NCBI GenBank assembly: GCA_002399505.1 | Contig: DHDT01000034.1 | Span: forward strand, 1 to 6,499 | Direction of reading: 5' to 3' | Source of the DNA: Caryophanales bacterium UBA4869 | GTDB lineage: Bacteria > Bacillota_I > Bacilli_A > RFN20 > CAG-288 | Length of the DNA stretch: 6,499 bases | Shown here: positions 1-5,890 of the stretch, one piece after another | Numbering within the stretch: the stretch's first letter is position 1 | Layout of the letters: each line of letters starts with the position of its first letter | Translations under genes and position numbers: made by a program | The notes under the pieces: generated by a model | What the model saw: only the letters and a program-made list of their open reading frames with translations | Databases searched by the model: none | What the model was told of the DNA's origin: nothing

Positions 1-284
1 TGGCGGAATCTGGCGGATTCAGATCAGTCTTTTTTATATTCATGGCTTTAATTAAGAATTGACTGTTTTATTTTTGCCCTGTTACTTACTTCTATTGTAA
101 AAGAACCTTTTTCTTTATTAATAGTTCGATGAGAAGTACTAGAAAGGGCTTTCATCTGATTATCGCCAGGTTCACAGAAAGCAGTAAAACTATTGTTTTC
201 AAAAATAATGGCCTGTTTTTAATTCTTTTCTGCATTTTTTCTATGTTTTCTTAATAATCATGAATAGTATTATCAAATCACAGA
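1..284. other. AT-rich stretch without an intact gene
   Basis: No intact gene is visible before the lipoprotein promoter. The first 20 bases are two copies of a 10-bp unit (TGGCGGAATC, TGGCGGATTC), followed by a run of six T at 30-35. Two short overlapping minus-strand frames lie within: the 48-218 remnant, and a 27-codon frame from an ATG at 233-235 to a stop at 152-154 encoding a hydrophobic peptide. Neither has a ribosome binding site. Confidence 0.5.
48..218 (-). pseudogene. Possible C-terminal remnant of an unrecognised minus-strand gene
   Basis: The minus strand has an open stretch of 56 codons ending in TAA at 48-50. Its composition looks protein-like, with segments such as FTAFCEPGDN and KGSFTIEVSNR. 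There is no plausible start: the only ATG is at codon 22 and has no Shine-Dalgarno, and an in-frame TAA at 219-221 closes the frame upstream. The spacing of 'GD...R...KG.F.I.V' loosely recalls the last beta-sandwich of GH2-type glycosidases. That is pattern memory, not a match I can verify. It could be the tail of a gene broken by frameshift, or a chance open frame in AT-rich DNA. Confidence 0.22.
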
Positions 285-307
285 TTTTCAGAAAAAAAAT
301 AACGAGA

Positions 308-316
308 TGATACAAT
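308..316 (+). promoter_or_regulatory. Extended -10 promoter for the lipoprotein gene
   Basis: TGATACAAT is an extended -10 element (TGn plus TACAAT at 311-316). The -35 is poor; the best candidates, TTTTCA at 285-290 or TTCAGA at 287-292, are weak, which is usual for extended -10 promoters. Transcription would start near 323. That leaves a leader of about 25 nt with GGAGG at 334-338, placed 10 nt before the ATG at 349. Confidence 0.5.
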
Positions 317-348
317 AATCTGCCACAGAATATGGAGGATATTAAACA

Positions 349-3300
349 ATGTCTAAATTCAAAAATTTATTTGCAATCGTCGGTCTGGCTTCAGGACTTT
401 TCTTAGCTGGCTGCAATCCATCTAACATCAGTACCGATACGGGTTCTTCTTCAACTACTAATTCTTCTGTCAGTTCTTCTGTCAGTTCTTCTGAACCTGA
501 AGCGGAAATGGAAGGAACAGGAACCAAGGCCGATCCTTATCTTCCCTTAACTGCCAAACACCTGATCTCTTTGGAAAAAAAGGTTTTAAACACTGAACCT
601 CTTTACATCACTTTATCAAAAGATATCGATTTAGGTAATAAGGAATGGGCTCCTTTAGGATCTGACAATGACCATATGGCCAATGTCGTCTTCAATGGTA
701 TGGGACATACTGTCAAAGGCCTTAAAATCAGTGAATCCACAAATGAAGCCAACGGATTTTATGGATTCTTCGGATGTGCGACTGGAATCGTCTATGATTT
801 AAACATCGAAGGCGATATCACTATCACCCAAGGCAATTCAGGCTATGCTTTTGCCGGTCTTCTTTCCGGAATGGGAAATAATTTATATGTCAGCAATGTC
901 CATACCAAAGGAAACCTGACTGTCAATGATGATGAAAACCAGAACAGCCAGGATTCTTTTGCCGGCGGCCTTGTCGGCTATTTCGTTTCCACAGGCAATT
1001 ATTATGTCTCGGTAGAAGGTTCTTCTTTTGAAGGGTCAGTCATTTCAAATGCTGACAGTTATGGAGTAGCAGGCGGACTTATAGGCAATGCCTCTACTTC
1101 AACCTCTTCTATCGGTGTTTCTGCTTTAACTACTAACCAGGTCAAGGCCACCACAATTTCAGCTACTCTCATGGCTGGAGGAATAGTAGGTACCTCTTCT
1201 TATTATTTCAGCGCCGTCAATAATATTGTTTCAGCCGATAGAATCGAAACTACCGGCGCTTTGTCAAATTATGCCTATGCCGGCGGAGTAGTTGGATCTA
1301 ACTACTACGAAAATGCCTTCCTCTATAATATCGTCAAAGCGGGAACAATTTCTTCCGGAACTAAGGCAGCTAAAGGCGTTGCCGGAAGCATTATCGCCTC
1401 TGATACTGATGATGGCTATGCAAATGGCACCAATCTGTTAGGTTCCGCAAATTACGGAAACATCCTTGTAACCGGGACTCTTGAAGGCAACACCAAAAAT
1501 GAAATAAAAGCTACTCCTTTGACTTCTCTCACCGCCTCCGGATTAAAAAACATCGGTTTTGTTGAAAAGGCCTGGACTCTTGAAGATGGTCAGCTTCCTA
1601 TTGTAAAGGACAACGCCTCTGATGACTTAGTCGTCAAAAATCAGACCCTGACAATCAAAGCCAACTATGAGGGCGGAGAAGATGAAACCTTTGATTTCAG
1701 CTTAGGCACTATGAATACAAAAATTCAAAGCAAAAAGACAAGAGAAAACTATACGCTCATCAATTCCAGTTATAGTTCTACTGAGCTTATTGCCTATCGC
1801 TGGTATGCGCCTTTAAATATCGCACCTACTTTGTATAATTTCTGGTTTGATGCCACTTCAATCGAAGGTTTCTGGGCAGGAGCTGATGCTGTCAACTTCA
1901 CTTTGAATATCAAGACTGATGGAACGATGACTACCTACTTCAGTGACTATGACACTGCCAAAGGCACTTGGTGGTCCAATGGAAAATACTTAGTCTTCAC
2001 CATCGATTATCCCGTTGCCCCTTATACCAATCAGGTAGCTGAATTCAAAACTGATGGCACCTTCACTTTCCCGGATGCCAACGCCGATGAATATACCTAT
2101 ACCTATACAAAGAAGGCCGTTGACTTCGGATATTGGGGTGATGACAAAGGACATGTTCTGACTTTGAACGGAGATGGAACTGGAACCTATACCGATGGCG
2201 AGAGTCTCATCAAGGTCACTTATGTCAAAACAGAGGGTGTTATCAAAAGCATCAAGGTTGGTAATTATGAATCAGTGGTACCGACTATCGAGGGCAAGAC
2301 TATCAAGATGACCCTTGGCGACGATGATATGGGATACTTTGAACTTACTCTGTCTCCCTTTGACGGCATCCCTGATTATACGGATTGGAAGCTTTTAGGT
2401 ACCTATCATGGTTTAGTCTATGACACTACCTTCTTCGCAAACGGAAATTCTGAATCCAGACAGCAGAAAGAAGGAGCAGGTGTCTATTCCTATGGCGGAT
2501 TCAGAGCCTATGGACTCAAAAACGGCAATGCGACTGTCTACTTCAAAAACGGAGGCATCTATACAAAAGGTACCTACATGTACAACAAGGCAGAAGAAGT
2601 CCTAGTCAAAGACGATGGCTCCGATATACTTGTCAAAAACGGAACATTCCAAAAAGCCTATAAGAATTCTTCTAAGACTGTCAACATCTATCAATTCACA
2701 AATAAAAACTATCTGGTAATCAACGGAAAATTAGATACTAAGACCACAATCACAGGAACCTTGGCTGAAGGGGAGACCATAACAATCGGAACTGATACCT
2801 ACACCATCACCAAAGGAGTCTTAGTCTATAACGATCCCTTACCGGATGTGACTGCCTTAGTAAACACCTATGTGGCGACAGTCGGTGACAAGAAAGTCGA
2901 ATTAGTTCTGAATGCCGATAGAACAGGAACCTATGACTCAACTGCTATCAACTATAGCTACGACGGAACCAAAGTCACTTTCACAGTCAACAGCAAAGAA
3001 GTCTCACTTGCCTTTAATGCAACTGATAAAACCTTAATAGGAACAATGAAGGAAGGAGAAACCACTACTGACTTATCCTTCAAAGTCAAGACAGACGATC
3101 CTGTCGAGACAAAGAACATGGCTGGAACCTGGACTGGGAAATTCAGCTCAAATACATGGACCTTTACCGTCAATTCTGACAACACCTGTACCATGGTCTG
3201 GCCAGCGGCAACCTTCAATGGAACATGGACCGGCGACATCGCTAAAAAGATTACCGTAAATATCAACAGCGGATACCTAACCGGTGATTTCACCTACAAT

Positions 3301-3381
3301 TCAGCAAACGATACTCTTTCATGTTCTTTAGAGGACGCAGACTACAATTCATATAACGTTTCTTTCACTAGAGTTGCTTAA
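349..3381 (+). CDS. Large surface lipoprotein with GLUG-type beta-helix and repeated beta-rich C-terminal modules
   Basis: This is a 1010-residue secreted lipoprotein. Residues 1-22 are a type II signal peptide: KFKNLF, a hydrophobic core, then lipobox LAGC with Cys22 as the predicted lipidated residue. Residues 23-55 are a Ser/Thr-rich, then acidic, linker. Residues 56-422 match the GLUG/beta-helix pattern: a GTGTKADPYLPLTAKHL opening, then SKDIDLGNKEWAPLG, FNGMGHTVKGLKI, repeated FAGGLVG / AGGLIG / AGGIVG / AGGVVG turns, and the typical closing AWTLEDGQLPIVK. Residues 430-1010 are a series of roughly 80-100-residue beta-rich modules, recognisable by GxW or GTY starts and TxNxDGTxT hairpins: about 507-589, 593-670, 680-770, 837-913 and 925-1010. 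Such proteins sit on the outer face of the membrane and often bind carbohydrate or host surfaces; the ligand here is unknown. The start is fixed by GGAGG at 334-338. It appears monocistronic, between its own promoter and a terminator. All Trp codons are TGG, which supports the standard code for this genome. Confidence 0.93.
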   Translation: MSKFKNLFAIVGLASGLFLAGCNPSNISTDTGSSSTTNSSVSSSVSSSEPEAEMEGTGTKADPYLPLTAKHLISLEKKVLNTEPLYITLSKDIDLGNKEWAPLGSDNDHMANVVFNGMGHTVKGLKISESTNEANGFYGFFGCATGIVYDLNIEGDITITQGNSGYAFAGLLSGMGNNLYVSNVHTKGNLTVNDDENQNSQDSFAGGLVGYFVSTGNYYVSVEGSSFEGSVISNADSYGVAGGLIGNASTSTSSIGVSALTTNQVKATTISATLMAGGIVGTSSYYFSAVNNIVSADRIETTGALSNYAYAGGVVGSNYYENAFLYNIVKAGTISSGTKAAKGVAGSIIASDTDDGYANGTNLLGSANYGNILVTGTLEGNTKNEIKATPLTSLTASGLKNIGFVEKAWTLEDGQLPIVKDNASDDLVVKNQTLTIKANYEGGEDETFDFSLGTMNTKIQSKKTRENYTLINSSYSSTELIAYRWYAPLNIAPTLYNFWFDATSIEGFWAGADAVNFTLNIKTDGTMTTYFSDYDTAKGTWWSNGKYLVFTIDYPVAPYTNQVAEFKTDGTFTFPDANADEYTYTYTKKAVDFGYWGDDKGHVLTLNGDGTGTYTDGESLIKVTYVKTEGVIKSIKVGNYESVVPTIEGKTIKMTLGDDDMGYFELTLSPFDGIPDYTDWKLLGTYHGLVYDTTFFANGNSESRQQKEGAGVYSYGGFRAYGLKNGNATVYFKNGGIYTKGTYMYNKAEEVLVKDDGSDILVKNGTFQKAYKNSSKTVNIYQFTNKNYLVINGKLDTKTTITGTLAEGETITIGTDTYTITKGVLVYNDPLPDVTALVNTYVATVGDKKVELVLNADRTGTYDSTAINYSYDGTKVTFTVNSKEVSLAFNATDKTLIGTMKEGETTTDLSFKVKTDDPVETKNMAGTWTGKFSSNTWTFTVNSDNTCTMVWPAATFNGTWTGDIAKKITVNINSGYLTGDFTYNSANDTLSCSLEDADYNSYNVSFTRVA
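462..493 (+). repeat. 12-bp in-frame tandem repeat in the lipoprotein linker
   Basis: The unit TTCTTCTGTCAG occurs twice in perfect tandem (462-473, 474-485), followed by a partial third copy, TTCTTCTG (486-493). It encodes SSVSSSVSSS next to the lipidated N-terminus. Because the unit is 12 bp, copy-number change would lengthen or shorten the spacer by four residues without a frameshift. Confidence 0.85.
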
Positions 3382-3457
3382 ACACAGCCGGCCTATCAGA
3401 AACAAACTGATGGGCCGGCTTTTCTCATGCTTTAAAATAAGAATGATAATAAAGTTG
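3304..3457 (+). repeat. Lipoprotein 3' end and terminator, copy 1 of a diverged direct repeat
   Basis: The last 25 codons of the lipoprotein gene, its terminator and about 35 bp beyond recur at 5443-5596. The offset is a constant 2139 bp, with no indels from 3305 to the end of the terminator. I count about 23 differences in some 150 positions, roughly 85% identity. The longest exact block spans the left arm and loop of the terminator. The two copies bracket the whole toxin/immunity-like block. Confidence 0.85.
3386..3424 (+). terminator. Strong rho-independent terminator of the lipoprotein gene
   Basis: AGCCGGCCTATCAG pairs with CTGATGGGCCGGCT around an AAACAAA loop. This gives a 14-bp stem with one T-G wobble, starting 4 nt after the stop codon and followed by TTTTC. 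The T tract is short, but the stem is GC-rich and long. Confidence 0.88.
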
Positions 3458-3677
3458 TTTTTTACAATTTGTCCTTGATAAAGGAACATATTGCAAAGTC
3501 AGTATCTGCTTTCTTTATGAACATATTGGAGACTATTGGTATATAACGCTGATGGCATCTCTATCTTCGCTGTCTGCTTTTTCGGAATTTCTTCTATTGA
3601 CAAAGAAATACGGAGAATACAAACTAGTGTATAAAGAACATGGAAGAGAAATCAAGGAACTGTTTCCTGAAAAATAG
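3453..3677 (+). pseudogene. Open-frame fragment, possible C-terminal remnant of an unknown gene
   Basis: A 74-codon open frame begins right after a TAA at 3450-3452 and ends at TAG 3675-3677. It encodes peptides such as LYEHIGDYWYITL and a charged helical-looking tail, KKYGEYKLVYKEHGREIKE. The only ATG is at 3552, giving 41 aa. The nearest GGAG (3528-3531) is 20 nt upstream, too far to serve it. I do not recognise the sequence. It could be a decayed gene tail left by the rearrangement that placed the toxin-like block here, or a chance frame. Confidence 0.22.
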
Positions 3678-3816
3678 TTGCTGATAATTCAACATCAGCC
3701 GCATCCTGTTGCATATTCTTCAATCTGCCTGGTTTTGTCCTCTTTCTTAATCTAAAGTGATTTTGGCAAGACGGTCTTGCTATCGCCTAAGATAAAGCGA
3801 AGAAAGAAGTATTCTT
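3678..3816 (+). promoter_or_regulatory. Leader of the toxin-like ORF with a short palindrome and a weak promoter-like pair
   Basis: The region holds a perfect 6-bp inverted repeat, GCAAGA-CGG-TCTTGC (3766-3780). It lies between TTGGCA (3763-3768) and TAAGAT (3788-3793). As a promoter this pair has a 19-bp spacer, longer than the usual 17. The palindrome is placed where an operator would act. Evidence is weak: there is no extended -10, and the following ORF lacks a good Shine-Dalgarno. Confidence 0.25.
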
Positions 3817-4134
3817 ATGGGTTTATTCAAGAAGTTGACACGCAGATACATTTACGGGAAGACTGAAAAGCCGAAACACTACGTCCATGTCGATAAGGCC
3901 GAGACAATTCAGGACGAAAGGCAGATCCAGTTCAACAATTGGTGTAAGAGAAAAGGCGTCTTCAACGGATCTTATCTGCCTGTGAATCCAGATACCCTGG
4001 AGAAAAAGGGCTGGAGAAAAATAGAACGTCCCAAGAAGAAAGCCGAGGACTATGAACAATATGAGAGGAAATCCAGTGGTCAGATAGTCCGGTACGACAT
4101 GGAAAACAATGATCAGTACGGGCATTATCATTGA
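3817..4134 (+). CDS. Toxin-tip-like small protein, ending at an in-frame TGA (probably truncated)
   Basis: This is a 105-residue cytosolic-type protein without signal peptide or membrane segment, very rich in Lys, Arg, Tyr and His. The pattern is LPVNPDTLEKKGWRKI, then a Lys-rich link, GQIVRYDMENND and GHYH. It recalls the C-terminal tip domains of polymorphic toxins, which often carry a GW.xI..P start and an R(Y/F)D...HYH core; I cannot name the family. The ATG has only AGAAAG upstream, a poor ribosome binding site, as expected for an orphan toxin tip that lost its delivery N-terminus. The next two genes are in the place of immunity genes. The stop is TGA followed by C, a leaky context, and the frame stays open for 53 more codons. 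Both Trp codons within it are TGG. Best reading: a toxin gene with a TGG-to-TGA nonsense change, or a real short protein. A catalytic role is inference. Confidence 0.6.
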   Translation: MGLFKKLTRRYIYGKTEKPKHYVHVDKAETIQDERQIQFNNWCKRKGVFNGSYLPVNPDTLEKKGWRKIERPKKKAEDYEQYERKSSGQIVRYDMENNDQYGHYH

Positions 4135-4296
4135 CTCAACGATAAGCCAACCAGAAAACCCGGTTTCCATCTTGATCTTGACTACATCGACAGATATGGG
4201 AATCCCTGCACCAAAAGGGATCCCACGCACCATCTTGCCCCCCTAGACAAAGACTATAGAAAAAAGAAAAAGGAGAAGAAATATGACATTCATTGA
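4135..4296 (+). pseudogene. In-frame continuation of the toxin-like ORF beyond TGA
   Basis: Reading through TGA 4132-4134 as residue 106 gives a 159-residue protein ending at TGA 4294-4296. The added part has coherent motifs: LNDKPTRKPGFHLDLD, DRYGNPCTKRDP and THHLAP. With Trp at 106, the core would read GHYHWLNDKP. His118, Asp120, Asp122, His138 and His139 would join His103 and His105 as candidate active-site residues. The Lys-rich end (KKKKEKK) is encoded by the very bases that form the Shine-Dalgarno of the next gene, and the frame overlaps that gene by 14 nt. That is the tight overlap expected for a toxin-immunity pair, which argues that this was the original gene end. Confidence 0.55.
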
Positions 4297-4317
4297 GCGT
4301 CTGAACACCAAGGCCGA
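4263..4317 (+). repeat. 55-bp near-identical leader and start repeat, copy 1 (copy 2 at 4833-4887)
   Basis: The stretch with AAAGAAAAAGGAGAAGAA, the ATG and the first 11-12 codons of the 142-aa gene recurs 570 bp downstream at the 144-aa gene. Only two differences occur (T/C at 4282/4852 and A/G at 4307/4877). The coding sequences diverge far more after this point. The repeat marks the left edge of a tandem duplication that carried its own ribosome binding site. Confidence 0.9.
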
Positions 4318-4711
4318 CGAGCTGTTTTTAGGAGACAATTGTCTTCGTACAATCAACATCAACCATAAAGACAGCATCTCTTTGATCTTTCAATCAGTAT
4401 ACTGGAATAATGAAGTCGAGCTGAGCGATGAAGAGAAGAAAGAACTCAATCTGCAGCCACATGACTCAATCATCCTGAGAGAGACTTTCTATGACGTGTC
4501 GATAATCAATGTGGCATATAGTTCGAGAAATAGCTTTGACAGTAGTGAAGCGCTGAAAACAATTGTCACAGACGATGACACATATGAAATTCTCTGGTAT
4601 ACAAACCCGCATTCCGATTTCGGTTCCCTAAAATTCAAATTCAAGAGGTTCAAATGGGAATTAGTTGATGTCGGAAACGATTTTATCTTGATTGAAAAAA
4701 GCTACTCATAA
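4283..4711 (+). CDS. Putative immunity protein, paralog 1 (142 aa)
   Basis: This is a 142-residue soluble, acidic protein with no signal peptide or membrane segment. It opens MTFIERLNTKADE, has a hydrophobic strand at SISLIFQSVYW and a charged EEKKELNLQPHDSI turn. Alternating strands follow to the end, including TDDDTYEILWY and GSLKFKFKRFKWELVDV. I do not recognise a named domain. An alpha/beta immunity-type fold is inferred from size, charge and position, directly after and overlapping the full toxin frame. The start is well set by AAGGAG 11 nt upstream. About half its residues are identical to the next gene. The likely job is to bind and neutralise the upstream toxin or imported relatives of it. 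It could also be an unrelated accessory protein family. Confidence 0.78.
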   Translation: MTFIERLNTKADELFLGDNCLRTININHKDSISLIFQSVYWNNEVELSDEEKKELNLQPHDSIILRETFYDVSIINVAYSSRNSFDSSEALKTIVTDDDTYEILWYTNPHSDFGSLKFKFKRFKWELVDVGNDFILIEKSYS

Positions 4712-4852
4712 ACACAAAAAATCACTATTTTTCACCCGTCCTTTGACATCAGAAACAGAGCATTTTCGTCATTGGATCAGCAAACCAGAATTAAACTTCA
4801 GGCTTATCGTGACTGATAAAATGATGCTTCATAAAGAAAAAGGAGAAGAAAC
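4712..4852 (+). other. Spacer between the two immunity-like genes, with a toxin-tail-like frame
   Basis: Frame 4692-4853 is open and ends at TGA 4854-4856. In its middle it reads HFRHWISKPELNFRL (TGG at 4773-4775). This weakly resembles the HYH-stop-LNDKP..GFHLDL part of the upstream ORF, with a Trp codon close to where that ORF has TGA. The DNA also shares the short block AACCAGAA. It may be the residue of a second toxin copy duplicated with its immunity gene. The similarity is short and could be chance. Confidence 0.25.
4814..4822 (+). promoter_or_regulatory. Possible internal extended -10 promoter for the second immunity-like gene
   Basis: TGATAAAAT has the same extended -10 form as the lipoprotein promoter (TGATACAAT). 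It lies 20 nt before GGAG at 4842-4845, nearly the same layout. No good -35 is visible. If active, it would let the second paralog be expressed independently of the toxin-like ORF. Confidence 0.33.
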
Positions 4853-4887
4853 ATGACATTCATTGAGCGTCTGAACGCCAAGGCCGA
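4833..4887 (+). repeat. 55-bp leader and start repeat, copy 2
   Basis: This is the second copy of the 4263-4317 repeat, with two differences. It supplies the AAGGAG ribosome binding site and the MTFIERLN start of the 144-aa gene. Confidence 0.9.
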
Positions 4888-5287
4888 TTCCGTAAACCTA
4901 CAAGACAATCTGCTTCGGTCAGACGATATTAACAATACCGACAGCCTCTCGCTGATCTTCGAATCTTTGCCACTCAACAATGACAAAGAACTAAGCAGGG
5001 AAGAGAAGAAAGAAATCGGTCTCAGGCCTAAAGACTCAATCGTTCTCACAGAAACCTTTACCGATATATCAATAATAGACATAGGCTTCAATACAAGAGA
5101 CCTCTTAGACAAAGCCTGTATAACAAAAATCACTGTCACAGACGACAACACATATGAAATAATCTGCAAATCAGCCACTTTCTCTGACTTAGGCTCCATA
5201 AAATTCAGATTCAAGAGTTTCAGATGGAAGATAGTCGAAATCGCAAACAGCAGGGTCATAGCCAAAAAGACCTATTCTGTCTTATAG
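4853..5287 (+). CDS. Putative immunity protein, paralog 2 (144 aa)
   Basis: This is a 144-residue soluble protein colinear with the 142-aa gene before it. They share MTFIERLN.KAD, D.S.SLIF.S, LS.EEKKE, DSI.L.ETF.D.SII, VTDD.TYEI, a GS.KF.FK.F.W...V run and the KxYS end, about half of residues identical without internal gaps by eye. Differences cluster in the middle (ISIIDIGFNTRDLLDKAC against VSIINVAYSSRNSFDSSE) and after TYEI. These surfaces are where partner specificity would be expected to change. The start is set by the repeated AAGGAG leader. It ends with TAG inside a possible terminator stem. Likely a duplicated and diverged immunity gene, widening or changing the toxin range neutralised. 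The function is inferred from context only. Confidence 0.78.
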   Translation: MTFIERLNAKADSVNLQDNLLRSDDINNTDSLSLIFESLPLNNDKELSREEKKEIGLRPKDSIVLTETFTDISIIDIGFNTRDLLDKACITKITVTDDNTYEIICKSATFSDLGSIKFRFKSFRWKIVEIANSRVIAKKTYSVL

Positions 5288-5300
5288 TTCCTGTTTTTTT
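5269..5300 (+). terminator. Possible terminator overlapping the end of the second immunity-like gene
   Basis: GACCTAT (5269-5275) can pair with ATAGTTC (5284-5290) with one C-T mismatch around an 8-nt loop. A run of seven T follows at 5294-5300. The stem is weak and contains the stop codon, so this is a tentative call. Confidence 0.35.
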
Positions 5301-5442
5301 CACAGCCTGCTTCATTTTCAGTAAAAGCATCACTTGTTATCGCAATTGCCCAAATGAAAAACAGTTAAGAAGATTCCAAATGCTTTCTCGTTTCTGATGA
5401 AAAAACAAGTCTGAGAAGAACAGACATCAATTCTTTTCCTTA
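5301..5442. other. Intergenic stretch with no recognised feature
   Basis: No start codon with a ribosome binding site and no hairpin with a T tract are visible. The frame of the following lipoprotein remnant runs open only from after a TGA at 5398-5400, and similarity to the lipoprotein gene is lost upstream of about 5443. Confidence 0.5.
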
Positions 5443-5520
5443 TCAAACGATACTCTTTCATGTCACTTAGAGGACGAAGCCTCCGATTCATATGATGTTT
5501 CTTTATCTAGAGCCGTTTAA
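5443..5520 (+). pseudogene. Remnant: last 25 codons of a lipoprotein paralog
   Basis: The frame encodes SNDTLSCHLEDEASDSYDV then SLSRAV and TAA. It aligns without gaps to the C-terminus of the 1010-aa lipoprotein (ANDTLSCSLEDADYNSYNV, SFTRVA). There is no start codon, and an in-frame TGA lies at 5398-5400, so this is not a gene. Most differences keep a similar residue (Asn/Asp, Val/Ala), suggesting the copy diverged partly under coding constraint before being truncated. It is either the stump of a former tandem paralog or a duplication made when the toxin/immunity-like block was inserted at the 3' end of the lipoprotein gene. Confidence 0.85.
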
Positions 5521-5524
5521 ACAT

Positions 5525-5561
5525 AGCCGGCCTATCAGAAACAAACTGATGGACGGGCTTT
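5525..5561 (+). terminator. Decayed copy of the lipoprotein terminator
   Basis: The left arm and loop are identical to the terminator at 3386-3424. The right arm, CTGATGGACGGGCT, has two changes that put one G-G and one A-C mismatch into the GC-rich half of the stem. The T tract is retained. Termination should be weaker than in the parent copy, consistent with loss of selection on the stump. Confidence 0.7.
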
Positions 5562-5596
5562 TCTTATGTTTTAAAATAGGAAGGATAAAAAGAGTG

Positions 5597-5890
5597 ATTT
5601 TGGTTACATTCCATATGTTTTGTAATTGAAATAAGAGACCATAATAAAACACATGTTTTACCCTGTTTTTTGTGTTTTTTCTTCAATAAACATCTAAAAA
5701 AGAAAGGATGAAAAACTAAGCATCATATTTTCTTTACATTTGTATATTTACACTTTGCTTTTAATTAAAATTTGCCTGATTATAGGCGATTTTATATTAA
5801 GCAACTATAATAAAATTTTTGGATTGCTATCTGTTTTTTTTGGTTTATCTATTATGTTTTTACAAATTTTTAGCCGTTTTTCTGCCACCA
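5597..5890. other. AT-rich gap with no supported gene
   Basis: The DNA is strongly AT-rich. A frame beginning at TTG 5740 encodes two hydrophobic stretches (near LLLIKICLIIGDFIL and GLLSVFFGLSIMFLQIF) but has no ribosome binding site. Its second half lies antiphase over the 40-aa gene. A loose inverted repeat, AAAACAC with GTGTTTT (around 5645-5680), has a loop too long to call. Nothing else is seen. Confidence 0.5.

Noticed and set aside
11..23. 13-bp match between the window start (TGGCGGATTCAGA) and the lipoprotein gene near 2500, suggesting a second remnant
   Set aside because: One exact 13-bp match somewhere in a window of this size is close to chance expectation, and neither flank extends the similarity.
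1..35. Hairpin plus T-run resembling a terminator tail at the left edge
   Set aside because: ATCTG/CAGAT or GAATC/GATTC give only 5-bp stems separated from the six T by several bases. Without the upstream gene in view it cannot be supported.
2958..3293. Minus-strand 111-codon frame inside the lipoprotein gene
   Set aside because: It is the antisense shadow of the beta-rich C-terminal module coding sequence, with no ribosome binding site and no family signal. The same applies to the minus-strand frames at 342-527, 3823-4233, 4804-5265 and 5805-6041, and to the plus-strand frame at 2420-2605.
4132..4134. TGA read as Trp because of genetic code 4, or as selenocysteine
   Set aside because: The lipoprotein, immunity-like and glycosidase genes use TGG for every Trp and no in-frame TGA, so code 4 is unlikely. 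No convincing SECIS-type hairpin follows the TGA, and the fitting residue in context (HYHxLN) is Trp, not Sec.
4743..4771. Perfect TTGACA upstream of the second immunity-like gene as a -35 box
   Set aside because: No acceptable -10 lies 16-18 bp downstream (the bases are TTCGTC/TCGTCA), and the extended -10 at 4814 is too far away to pair with it.
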